A stretch of 7,724 nt of DNA. Origin: Armatimonadota bacterium (GTDB lineage Bacteria > Armatimonadota > UBA5829). Both the position numbers and the translations under genes were made by a program. Where the stretch lies: contig JAOAGX010000098.1 of NCBI GenBank assembly GCA_026415535.1, forward strand, positions 1 through 7,724, in the 5' to 3' direction. The notes beneath the pieces were generated by a model. It was not told the DNA's origin and did no database searches. It worked only from the letters and a program-made list of their open reading frames with translations. Below, piece after piece: positions 1 through 6,254 of this stretch; the first letter of the stretch is position 1, and the number at the start of each line of letters is the position of its first letter.

Positions 1-553
1 GGCAAACAGCGTTTACGCGTACTCCGTGCGGGGCCATCTCGAGTGCCAAACTTTGTGTTAGGCCAATCCCGCCGAACTTTGATGCCGAGTAGGCAGAATT
101 TCCAAACGAGCCTTTCTTACCGGACTTGGAATTGATTTGTATGATCACTCCGCTTTTTTGTCTCTGCATTATCCGGCACGCATGCTTGGCGCATATCATA
201 TAGCCGACGAGGTTGACTTCGATCACCTGGCGCCACTCGTTGACAGGGAACTCGGTAATAAGGTGGGCCTTTAAGATTCCGGCGTTGGCGATGAGTATAT
301 CTAGGCGCCCGAAATCGCGCTCAACCATATCCATCACCGATGATACAGCCTCGTCGTCCGTTACGTCCATTTTGAGGCCGAGAGTGCTGGTCCCGTGATC
401 CCGGGCGATGCGGTCTGCTGTTGCCTTGACGCCCTGTTCGTTGACGTCGGTGAGAATCACTGTTGCGCCTTCCTTTGCAAACCGCTCGGAGATTGCCTCG
501 CCAAGTCCTTGTGCCGCGCCTGTTACGAGAACTATCTTATCCTTGAAACGCAT
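1..553 (-). CDS. Short-chain dehydrogenase/reductase, SrlD (sorbitol-6-phosphate 2-dehydrogenase)-like, C-terminus off the left edge
   Basis: The first 184 codons are present and the reading frame is still open at base 1. The product is a classical NAD(P)-dependent short-chain dehydrogenase: cofactor motif TGAAQGLG (residues 11-18), NAG motif (90-92), catalytic Ser142 and YSASK (Tyr155, Lys159). The block IIQINSKSGK...SAYSASKFGGIGLTQSLAL (about 137-171) is what I remember as diagnostic of SrlD/SorD, which interconvert D-glucitol 6-phosphate and fructose 6-phosphate in the cytoplasm. The ATG (553-551) lies 2 bases after the stop of the upstream dehydrogenase. A GGAG (complement of 562-565) sits 8 bases ahead of it, inside that gene's end, so the two are co-transcribed and probably translationally coupled. 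Seen: fold and catalytic residues. Inferred: a polyol- or ketose-phosphate substrate; the exact sugar cannot be read from the sequence. About 75-80 residues of a typical 260-residue family member are missing. Confidence 0.93.
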   Translation of the reverse strand, partial: MRFKDKIVLVTGAAQGLGEAISERFAKEGATVILTDVNEQGVKATADRIARDHGTSTLGLKMDVTDDEAVSSVMDMVERDFGRLDILIANAGILKAHLITEFPVNEWRQVIEVNLVGYMICAKHACRIMQRQKSGVIIQINSKSGKKGSFGNSAYSASKFGGIGLTQSLALEMAPHGVRVNAVC

Positions 554-555
554 CT

Positions 556-2301
556 CTACAACTCCAGCCTGTTTCTCAGCAGTTCTTCCTCCGCTTCATT
601 TGTCCAAAACTTGCCCTCTTTGAGTTTCGCGAAGACGTTTGGGGCAACCTTGTCGAGTTCGGTAAGTGCAGTGAGCGGCATATGGATGTGCGGGAAGATG
701 ACCGTCTTGCCAGGGAAGCGACCCTCTTTCACTGCGCGAACGCCGTCTGCTACGGCATCGATTCCGCCTACTGCAGCCATTGAATTGACCACAGGTAGAT
801 CTCCTGACTCAGTAAGTGCGAGAGTGTCGATCATGTCTTGCGGCCTCGACCCGCTAGATCCGACAAACCTGTTGCCCTTGAGATAGGTGGCGCTCAGGTC
901 TATCGTGGCGATTGTGCCTTTGGGAACTCCGGCAAAGATATTCATCATACCGCCCTCAGCCAGGTATTCGACTGCGTCCTCGATCAGAGAGGCAACCGGC
1001 GCCAAAACAACGATGTCGTCGAAGCCCTTACCTGCCGTTAGTTCAGCTACAGCTCTCTTAAGACCGTCCTCGCCGCTGTCAACCGGGTTCAGGTAGACCG
1101 TTTCGGTTCCGCGTTCCTTGGCGGCTGTTTCCACGCACGAACGCAGGTATTCGAGTCGGCTATTGTCTACGTCGGTGCACAGTATCTTGCTCGGACCGTT
1201 CTTCATTAGGACTGCGCGTTGCACATGCATCTGGCCCATTGGTCCGCCAGCGCCAATGAACCATGCTGCTCCGCCTGAGGTGAGTTCGCTCTCTCGGCTT
1301 TTTGCATATGCGTCAGCAATATTCCTTGAGTGCGTGCCGATGAAGTCAATGTAGTCGTAATGAATTCGTCCCACGTCGACCTTGACTGGGCGAGAGATCG
1401 GGCAGTCAGCGAGTATCGCCATGACGCCGTGCTTGGCCAGGTTCGCGGCGAGGGCTTCAACCAGCTCTGGGCCAGGTGTGCCTAGGATGATGATATCGTC
1501 GAAGCCCTTACCGGCTGTTTGTTCTTCCGACAAATCTTTGACGTACTCGTGATGTATTCCGTCCAATTCGAGAAGTTCAGCCGTGCACCCGCTGCAACCA
1601 CAAACCGACGAAATCAGCTCTTCGCCTACGCCTGCGAGTACCAACAGATCGGGTGGGCCGTCCTTGCAAATGGCTGGATCAATCAAGTAGTGACCTCCGC
1701 CGGTTCCGACAATCAAAGTGGCGCCGCCAGGTTTGAGGGTCTTACGTGGGTGGATGCGGTATGCCGCGACGACGCAGGTCCAAGGCTCAACGAGTGCGGC
1801 CTCGGCATACCCGGTTTCTGGCTTTACAGGAATCAGATAGCAACCTTCGTCCCCCGCCAACACCGGCTCGCCTACTATACCATATTGCTGCATGCCACCT
1901 TCCAGCGCGTATCCGTAGGCGAGGTTGACACCCTTGAAATATATGTCTGCTTGCACCATAAAACGGTCTCCAGGCCGGAACTTATCTTTATAATCCTCTC
2001 CTGCCTCGACGACCGTTAGCGAAACCTCATGGCCCGGCGTCACGGGTTCTTTGGATAAGTCCCTACCGGTAATTCTGGGATGAGCAGGACCTTGTGTGAT
2101 CAGCTTAACGTCGGAAAAGCAAATACCAATAGCGTCAACGCGAACCAAGACTTCGTCGCGCTTTGGGCGGCGAAGCGGTATTTCGTCCGGCTTGCCGGTC
2201 TTGCCGAAGTTTTCCACCCCGGCCTCATGCATTCGCCACGCAAGGTTCGTTTTCGGCAGCGGGTAATCCAGCTTTTTGTATCTTGTTAAGATGTCGCTCA
2301 T
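556..2301 (-). CDS. Long medium-chain dehydrogenase, SorE (L-sorbose-1-phosphate reductase)-like, with duplicated Rossmann segment
   Basis: The 581-residue product belongs to the zinc-type medium-chain dehydrogenase family, whose members usually have 340-410 residues. An N-terminal GroES-like domain (about 1-180) keeps the catalytic-zinc residues Cys61 (GICFSD) and His91-Glu92 (PGHE), plus Glu172 (VEPWTC). The four-cysteine structural-zinc loop is absent. Two Rossmann-like segments follow, about 193-337 and 344-497. Only the second has a good cofactor loop (GAGGPMG, 350-356) and an acidic residue after strand 2 (CTDVD, 375-379), suggesting NAD(H). Both contain TAGKGFDDI (262-270 and 422-430). 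The second segment and the MPLTAL tail (541-546) resemble SorE as I remember it, a reductase of L-sorbose 1-phosphate to glucitol 6-phosphate. It starts 7 bases after the aldolase stop, with a weak AGAGG 11 bases ahead, and is followed after 2 bases by the SrlD-like gene. A SorE/SorD-like pair fits polyol-phosphate/ketose-phosphate redox chemistry. The substrate is inferred. Confidence 0.9.
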   Translation of the reverse strand: MSDILTRYKKLDYPLPKTNLAWRMHEAGVENFGKTGKPDEIPLRRPKRDEVLVRVDAIGICFSDVKLITQGPAHPRITGRDLSKEPVTPGHEVSLTVVEAGEDYKDKFRPGDRFMVQADIYFKGVNLAYGYALEGGMQQYGIVGEPVLAGDEGCYLIPVKPETGYAEAALVEPWTCVVAAYRIHPRKTLKPGGATLIVGTGGGHYLIDPAICKDGPPDLLVLAGVGEELISSVCGCSGCTAELLELDGIHHEYVKDLSEEQTAGKGFDDIIILGTPGPELVEALAANLAKHGVMAILADCPISRPVKVDVGRIHYDYIDFIGTHSRNIADAYAKSRESELTSGGAAWFIGAGGPMGQMHVQRAVLMKNGPSKILCTDVDNSRLEYLRSCVETAAKERGTETVYLNPVDSGEDGLKRAVAELTAGKGFDDIVVLAPVASLIEDAVEYLAEGGMMNIFAGVPKGTIATIDLSATYLKGNRFVGSSGSRPQDMIDTLALTESGDLPVVNSMAAVGGIDAVADGVRAVKEGRFPGKTVIFPHIHMPLTALTELDKVAPNVFAKLKEGKFWTNEAEEELLRNRLEL

Positions 2302-2308
2302 TCGGGCT

Positions 2309-3070
2309 CTAACCTCTGAACTGTTCTCTTCTGCAGGCCTCGTCGGGACGGGTGTAGATACGGTCTACGTTGATCTGGGTCATGTATCTCACACCGCCGA
2401 ACGTGTGTGCTCCGGCGAGGATTCGGGCTACTTTGCAAGCCATCGCGGTAATCGCTTCCACCTCATGCGCGGTCGCACCAATTGCGATAATGCCGTGATT
2501 TCTGATTAGTATTTCCTTGGGCGCACAGCCGTGTTTGTCCATAAACCGATACACTGTCTCGCGAATTTTACGGCCTAGTTCCACGCCGGGATCAACATAG
2601 TCCATAAACGCCGGCTCGATACCGCAGTAGACTATCTCGTCGGGGCAGATTCGGCCACGGATAATTTCCTCTGCCCTCGAACTGCACATTAGAGCGAGTA
2701 TAGCAGTCGCGTGAGTGTGACCGACGAAGTTGACCCCCGGTAGGGTGAGAAGAAATGAGTGAAACGTGGTTTCGATAGACGGTCTAAGCTTAGTCTGTGG
2801 ATCGGCGCAGGCGGCGAACAATGCGTCCTTAATCTCTTCATCGGTCAGCTCGCCTCGGTCAAGGATTGCGACCGCTTCCTTGAGTTTGACCTTAACAAAC
2901 GTATTTTCGTCGGCGTTGGCTAGGTATTTGCCGCTTGCCTTGACGAAGAAAAACTCGTCGTCTATCTTGGCGGACGTGTTTCCCTCGCCTAGGATTACGT
3001 AGTCGTTTTCGGGCTTGCCGAGTTCGCGAGACATCGCGACAAGATCGGCCAGCACCGCTTGTTCATCCAT
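2309..3070 (-). CDS. Class II (FucA/RhaD-type) aldolase, zinc-dependent
   Basis: With the start chosen here the product has 253 residues. It is a class II aldolase/adducin-domain protein, a family that cleaves ketose 1-phosphates to dihydroxyacetone phosphate and an aldehyde such as lactaldehyde. Visible motifs are the phosphate-binding GEGNTS (28-33), KASGKYL (44-50), the acid PSIET (Glu100), the metal ligands HTH (His118, His120) and NHG (His192). This matches the Glu/His/His/His set of fuculose-phosphate aldolase. The frame stays open 24 codons further, to an ATG at 3142. I prefer the ATG at 3070-3068 because GGAGG (complement of 3082-3086) lies 11 bases ahead of it and family-like sequence begins there, whereas the longer start has no convincing ribosome binding site. 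It is the first gene of the leftward operon, 7 bases before the next gene. It resembles the aldolase half of the RhaEW fusion, but the exact substrate (fuculose-, rhamnulose- or another ketose-phosphate) is not decided. Confidence 0.92.
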   Translation of the reverse strand: MDEQAVLADLVAMSRELGKPENDYVILGEGNTSAKIDDEFFFVKASGKYLANADENTFVKVKLKEAVAILDRGELTDEEIKDALFAACADPQTKLRPSIETTFHSFLLTLPGVNFVGHTHATAILALMCSSRAEEIIRGRICPDEIVYCGIEPAFMDYVDPGVELGRKIRETVYRFMDKHGCAPKEILIRNHGIIAIGATAHEVEAITAMACKVARILAGAHTFGGVRYMTQINVDRIYTRPDEACRREQFRG

Positions 3071-3081
3071 ATACCGAACAA

Positions 3082-3086
3082 CCTCC
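3082..3086 (-). promoter_or_regulatory. Ribosome binding site deciding the aldolase start
   Basis: On the minus strand GGAGG lies 11 bases before the ATG at 3070-3068. The upstream in-frame ATG at 3142 lacks a comparable site, so this supports the shorter protein. The downstream dehydrogenase gene uses a similar 11-base spacing (AGAGG, complement of 2313-2317). Confidence 0.6.
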
Positions 3087-3122
3087 AGGTGAAAGTGCGT
3101 CGCGGCAACGATGCCGAGTGTT

Positions 3123-3152
3123 ATTCTACTCGAAAAACCCATGCTCAGTCCA
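3123..3152 (-). promoter_or_regulatory. Candidate sigma-70 promoter for the leftward operon
   Basis: Read on the minus strand, TGGACT (complement of 3147-3152; 4 of 6 to TTGACA) is followed after 18 bases by TAGAAT (complement of 3123-3128; 5 of 6 to TATAAT). Transcription would begin near 3116, about 45 bases before the preferred aldolase ATG at 3070. If real, it also excludes the longer start at 3142. This is a match by eye only. Confidence 0.3.
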
Positions 3153-3158
3153 GTGCGG

Positions 3159-3188
3159 TTGACGTCCGACCGACCGGCATGCTACATT
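3159..3188 (+). promoter_or_regulatory. Candidate sigma-70 promoter for the lsrF-led operon
   Basis: TTGACG (3159-3164) and TACATT (3183-3188) are separated by 18 bases, giving a start near 3195 and a leader of about 135 bases. An alternative -10 hexamer nearer the gene is TAGAAT (3278-3283), but it has no good -35 partner. The promoter overlaps the control region of the divergent operon. Visual match, not tested. Confidence 0.35.
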
Positions 3189-3206
3189 ATCAGCGCCCAA
3201 CTACCC

Positions 3207-3224
3207 TTAAAGACTTTGTCTTAA
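3207..3224. promoter_or_regulatory. Palindrome in the divergent control region, possible operator
   Basis: TTAAAGAC (3207-3214) and GTCTTAA (3218-3224) form an imperfect inverted repeat around TTT, with a perfect core AAGAC-TTT-GTCTT (3210-3222). It lies between the two divergent operons, just downstream of the candidate rightward promoter, where a repressor of both units could sit. No regulator gene is in the window, so operator function is inferred from position and symmetry only. Short AT-rich palindromes also arise by chance. Confidence 0.3.
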
Positions 3225-3316
3225 TATAGGCAGCAAACACGGCGTTTTCTGAGATTCGATGCTACTCAACTGGGCGTTAGAATTGCCGGAAACGCGCTTA
3301 TCGCAATAGCCTACTT

Positions 3317-3323
3317 AAAGGAG
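3317..3323 (+). promoter_or_regulatory. Strong ribosome binding site of the lsrF-type gene
   Basis: AAAGGAG ends 6 bases before the ATG at 3330. It is one of the two best Shine-Dalgarno sequences in the window and fixes this start. Confidence 0.75.
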
Positions 3324-3329
3324 TTCGCT

Positions 3330-4208
3330 ATGCCCGAAGCAGACGAAGCCGCCAAGGAACAGAAAAACTTCTATCTGGACATTCCCCAGACCAACGAAGC
3401 CTTCTTCCTTAAGGGTTCCAACAACCTTGATTGGGGAATGAAAAACCGGCTCTCCCAGATATTCGATCCAAACACTGGGAAGACAGTGATGCTTGCCATC
3501 GATCACGGTTACTTCCAGGGTCCGACTACCGGTTTGGAAAGGGTGGACGTCAACATCCTGCCTCTTCTACCTTATGCGGATACTCTCATGCTCACGCGTG
3601 GTATTCTACGCTCGATCATTCCGCCGACGTTCACGCGCGGAATAGTTCTCAGAGCGAGCGGCGGGCCGACTATCCTCAAGGAACTTTCCAACGAGCAGAT
3701 CGCTATGGACATCGAGGACGCGATTCGACTGAACGCAGCGGCGGTAGCGGTGCAGGTCTTTGTAGGTGGCGAGTATGAGACGCAGTCCGTCCACAACATG
3801 ACTCGGCTGGTTGATATGGGCAGCCGATACGGGATCGCGACGCTGGCAGTTACTGCTGTCGGCAGGGAACTGGTTCGCGACGCGAGATATATGCGGCTTG
3901 CGACCCGTGTGTGCGCCGAACTTGGGGCGACGTATGTTAAGACTTACTATGTTGACAAGGATTTCGATACCGTGACTGCCTCTTGCCCAGTGCCCATTGT
4001 AATTGCCGGTGGAAAAAAGTTGCCGGAGTTGGAGGCACTCAGAATGGCCCGCAACGCTATCGACCAGGGCGCTTGCGGAGTTGATATGGGCCGTAACATC
4101 TTCCAGGCCGACAACCCTGTTGCCATGATCCAGGCGGTAAGGATGGTGGTCCACGATGGTGTCACGGCCGAGGAAGCGTATAAGTTTTACACAAGCCAAC
4201 AGCCGTAG
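3330..4208 (+). CDS. lsrF: LsrF-type class I aldolase/thiolase (DhnA family)
   Basis: The 292-residue product is full length and collinear with E. coli LsrF as I remember it, with long shared blocks: LDWGM (33-37), GKTVMLAIDHGYFQGPTTG (50-68), TRGILRS (89-95), LRAS (107-110), VPIVIAGGKKLPE (221-233) and VDMGRNIFQ (251-259). Lys204 in VKTYYV aligns with the Schiff-base Lys203 of E. coli LsrF. The LsrF reaction splits 3-hydroxy-2,4-pentanedione 5-phosphate with CoA into dihydroxyacetone phosphate and acetyl-CoA, the last step of AI-2 breakdown in the cytoplasm. Here it leads the rightward operon and is followed by an epimerase and a short-chain dehydrogenase. No lsrG, lsrK, lsrR or transporter is nearby. 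The fold and active site are secure. The in vivo substrate is not: a related aldolase role on another sugar-derived diketone phosphate or ketose phosphate is plausible. Confidence 0.93.
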   Translation: MPEADEAAKEQKNFYLDIPQTNEAFFLKGSNNLDWGMKNRLSQIFDPNTGKTVMLAIDHGYFQGPTTGLERVDVNILPLLPYADTLMLTRGILRSIIPPTFTRGIVLRASGGPTILKELSNEQIAMDIEDAIRLNAAAVAVQVFVGGEYETQSVHNMTRLVDMGSRYGIATLAVTAVGRELVRDARYMRLATRVCAELGATYVKTYYVDKDFDTVTASCPVPIVIAGGKKLPELEALRMARNAIDQGACGVDMGRNIFQADNPVAMIQAVRMVVHDGVTAEEAYKFYTSQQP

Positions 4209-4322
4209 CCCAGGACCTTGCGCCTGTTTTGAGTGTCTTTTTAGTGTACCCTAGGGCTCTGCGCCTGGTCGCAGGTGACATTGGCCCACAAAGGGCTATT
4301 GATACGGGGTTAAGGTTAGCGG
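4209..4322. other. Gap between the lsrF-type and epimerase genes
   Basis: This 114-base spacer has no gene. It contains the direct repeat TGCGCCTG (once near 4219 and again near 4260) and a small hairpin-capable stretch CTGCG-CCTGGT-CGCAG. Neither resembles a good terminator because no T-run follows. I read it as an intra-operon spacer, though an internal promoter cannot be excluded. Confidence 0.4.
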
Positions 4323-5036
4323 ATGTCCGAAACTGCTCGAGATACGCTTAGACGTCTCGCCCCTACTATAAGCGCCGGGATTATCAGTGCCGACCTGATG
4401 AATCTAAGCGCGGAGTTGGCGCTTGTCGAGGGGGCCGGGGTTGGTGTAGTCCACTTCGACGTGATGGACGGCGTCTTCTGTCCGATGATGACCCTAGGTC
4501 CGCCAATCATCAAGGCGGTCAGGACCAACATGCTTAAGGACGTGCATTTGATGATCTCCAACCCGCTTTCGAAGTTGGCTGACTATGTCGCTGCGGGTGC
4601 GGACATCCTGACCGTTCATGTCGAAAGTGAACCGACGCACATCCACCGTGTCTTCCAACTGTTGGGCTCGATGACCAATTCGAACGACCCGGCTAGGGGT
4701 ATTGTAAGGGGAGTTGCCTTAAACCCCGGAACACCGGTAGAAGCAATCAGACCGATCCTGGACGACGTTGAGCTGGTTACACTATTGGGAATTAACCCCG
4801 GCTGGGGTGGCCAGAAGCTGCTTCCATCGATGGCGGAACGGGTGGCGGAGGTCCGAGATATGATTGATGGAAGGAGCATCTTGATCTGTTTGGACGGTGG
4901 GGTAACCCGTGAAAACATATCGGAGATTGCCGCGATGGGCCCGGATTTGGTGGTGGCCGGCAGTGCCGTTTTCGATGGTAAGAATGCAGCCGAAAACGCG
5001 AAGACGATGTTGAAGTCAATCAAAAACCAGCACTGA
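4323..5036 (+). CDS. rpe: Ribulose-phosphate 3-epimerase family protein
   Basis: The 237-residue product is a TIM-barrel of the Rpe/AlsE family, which epimerises ketose phosphates at C3 using a divalent metal. All key positions are visible: Ser22 (IISADL), His44 and Asp46 (HFDVMDG), His75 (VHLMIS), Asp191 (LDGGVT), the phosphate-binding NPGWGGQ (158-164) and VAGSAVF (211-217). The usual NPGFGGQ has Trp for Phe, and about ten residues (roughly 114-126) look inserted relative to housekeeping Rpe. The ATG is preceded by a weak AAGG seven bases ahead. It lies between the lsrF-type gene and a dehydrogenase in one orientation, so it is more likely a pathway-specific paralogue acting on the cluster's own ketose phosphate than the pentose-phosphate enzyme. 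The symbol denotes the family only. Ribulose 5-phosphate versus a hexulose 6-phosphate cannot be decided here. Confidence 0.88.
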   Translation: MSETARDTLRRLAPTISAGIISADLMNLSAELALVEGAGVGVVHFDVMDGVFCPMMTLGPPIIKAVRTNMLKDVHLMISNPLSKLADYVAAGADILTVHVESEPTHIHRVFQLLGSMTNSNDPARGIVRGVALNPGTPVEAIRPILDDVELVTLLGINPGWGGQKLLPSMAERVAEVRDMIDGRSILICLDGGVTRENISEIAAMGPDLVVAGSAVFDGKNAAENAKTMLKSIKNQH

Positions 5037-5117
5037 AAAGACCAAGACGTCAAACTACGCAGGCGTGCAAAAATCGCCACCAGGATTTTCTACTTCTGAC
5101 TTTAGACGGAGATCAGC

Positions 5118-5987
5118 GTGACTCGACCAGAACCTACGTGCAAGTATGACCTAGGCGGCAGGGTAGCGGTCGTCACTGGGGCCGCTGGAGCGATCGGTGC
5201 CGGAATCTGCGCAAAGCTTGTTCAGTCTAACTGCAGGGTTGCCTGCACCGACTTGCCCGGCGATCGTCTAGACAAGCTTGTTGAGGAACTAAAAGCGATG
5301 TGTGAGTCCGACGATTGTCCTGCGCAGGCCAGTGGGCACGAGGCGTATGTCATCGGTATACCGATGGATGTGACCGATCCCGACTCCGTCTCGGGTGCTT
5401 TGCAACAGGTTAGCTCAATTTGGGGAGGAATAGACATAGCGGTGCACGTGGCGGGGGTGCCGCTGGTAGCGAAGCTTCAGGATATGGACCTTGACAAGTT
5501 CAGGCGTCTCGAGAAGATCAACGTCGAGGGGACCTTGCTTGTAATCCGAGAAATGGCTCAACTCTTTGAAAAGCAGGGCACCGGTGGCGACATCGTTCTT
5601 ATATCGACCAAGAATGTCTTCTCACCGGGCGCATCCTTCGGGGCTTACAGTGCTACCAAGGCGGCCGCGCACCAATTAGCCCGTATAGCCAGTCTGGAGC
5701 TTGCGCCGATTGGCGTAAGGGTGAACATGGTGGCCCCAGATGCGGTATTCGGCGAAGGCGAGCGCAAGTCCGGTCTGTGGCAGGAGATCGGACCAGAACG
5801 GATGCGCGCACGCGGCCTAGATGAAAAGGGTCTGGAGGACTACTACCAGAGCCGAAATCTCTTGAAGGCTCGAGTTACCCCCGAGCACGTGGCCAATGCG
5901 GTCCTCTTCTTCGTCTCCCGCCAGACTCCGACTACCGGTGCTACCATACCCGTTGACGGTGGTCTCCCAGACGCGACGCCGCGATAA
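5118..5987 (+). CDS. Short-chain dehydrogenase resembling the dehydrogenase domain of RhaEW (YuxG type)
   Basis: The 289-residue product is a classical SDR: TGAAGAIG (20-27), HVAGV in place of the usual NAG motif (110-114), Asn135, Ser163, and YSATK (Tyr177, Lys181). The C-terminal third, including APDAVFG (206-212), the YYQSRNLLKARV stretch (242-253) and PVDGGLPDATPR (278-289), resembles the C-terminal domain of bifunctional rhamnulose-1-phosphate aldolase/alcohol dehydrogenase. That domain oxidises the L-lactaldehyde released by the aldolase domain. Here it is free-standing, and the matching aldolase-type domain is a separate gene on the other strand. It starts with GTG, supported by GGAG six bases ahead, 81 bases after the epimerase. 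Oxidation of an aldehyde or hydroxyl made by the aldolase is a reasonable inference. A sugar-phosphate dehydrogenase role is the alternative. Confidence 0.9.
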   Translation: MTRPEPTCKYDLGGRVAVVTGAAGAIGAGICAKLVQSNCRVACTDLPGDRLDKLVEELKAMCESDDCPAQASGHEAYVIGIPMDVTDPDSVSGALQQVSSIWGGIDIAVHVAGVPLVAKLQDMDLDKFRRLEKINVEGTLLVIREMAQLFEKQGTGGDIVLISTKNVFSPGASFGAYSATKAAAHQLARIASLELAPIGVRVNMVAPDAVFGEGERKSGLWQEIGPERMRARGLDEKGLEDYYQSRNLLKARVTPEHVANAVLFFVSRQTPTTGATIPVDGGLPDATPR

Positions 5988-6167
5988 AAGTATTGTCGCG
6001 ATATACCGCTTCGCCGGCGATTCTAATGCTTGGTTGAGAAACGACGAGTCGCTGGATAGTGTGTTTGCGCTCTGCTGCAAAAGTCCCAATAAGTTAGGGC
6101 AAACGTTCAAAAGCGGGTAAGAACTTAGCGCGTATGTGTACCGCGCATATTGCGTTTTTCGTTCTGA

Positions 6168-6241
6168 TCGCTCAGGATGACGGTTGTTGCGTAGGATGAG
6201 TGGTGTGTGTCATGGTGACACTTTTCGCTCAGGACGACGGT
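6168..6241. repeat. Two near-identical 17-base repeats
   Basis: TCGCTCAGGATGACGGT (6168-6184) recurs with one difference as TCGCTCAGGACGACGGT (6225-6241), a direct repeat with a 57-base period. In reverse complement the core CGCTCAGGATGAC parallels the GTCATTCTGAGCG element at 6316-6328, so all belong to one degenerate family. Confidence 0.65.
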
Positions 6242-6254
6242 AAGCCGTCCTTCT
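6231..6254. repeat. Imperfect hairpin at the repeat junction
   Basis: AGGACGACGG (6231-6240) faces CCGTCCTTCT (6245-6254) across the loop TAAG. The inner GACGG/CCGTC stem is perfect. It joins the end of one repeat unit to the beginning of the tandem set, head to head. Confidence 0.45.

Noticed and set aside
395..886. 163-codon open frame on the plus strand
   Set aside because: Antisense to the ends of the SrlD-like gene and the medium-chain dehydrogenase; the product is low-complexity and rich in serine, alanine and leucine.
1519..2019. 166-codon open frame on the plus strand
   Set aside because: It lies entirely antisense to the medium-chain dehydrogenase, whose catalytic motifs are clear. 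The antisense product shows no recognisable domain and has no good ribosome binding site.
3194..3276. Inverted pair CGCCCA (3194-3199) and TGGGCG (3271-3276) as a two-site operator
   Set aside because: Six-base arms 71 bases apart are expected by chance and the flanks do not extend the match.
3606..4199. 197-codon open frame on the minus strand
   Set aside because: Antisense shadow of the lsrF-type gene, which has conserved motifs and a strong ribosome binding site.
4616..5080. 154-codon open frame on the minus strand
   Set aside because: Antisense to the epimerase gene; serine- and proline-rich with no family resemblance.
6207..6225. Hairpin GTGTCA-TGG-TGACAC followed by TTTT as an intrinsic terminator
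   Set aside because: The stem is only six pairs and half A/T, and it is about 220 bases after the last sugar gene. It is possible but too weak to call.
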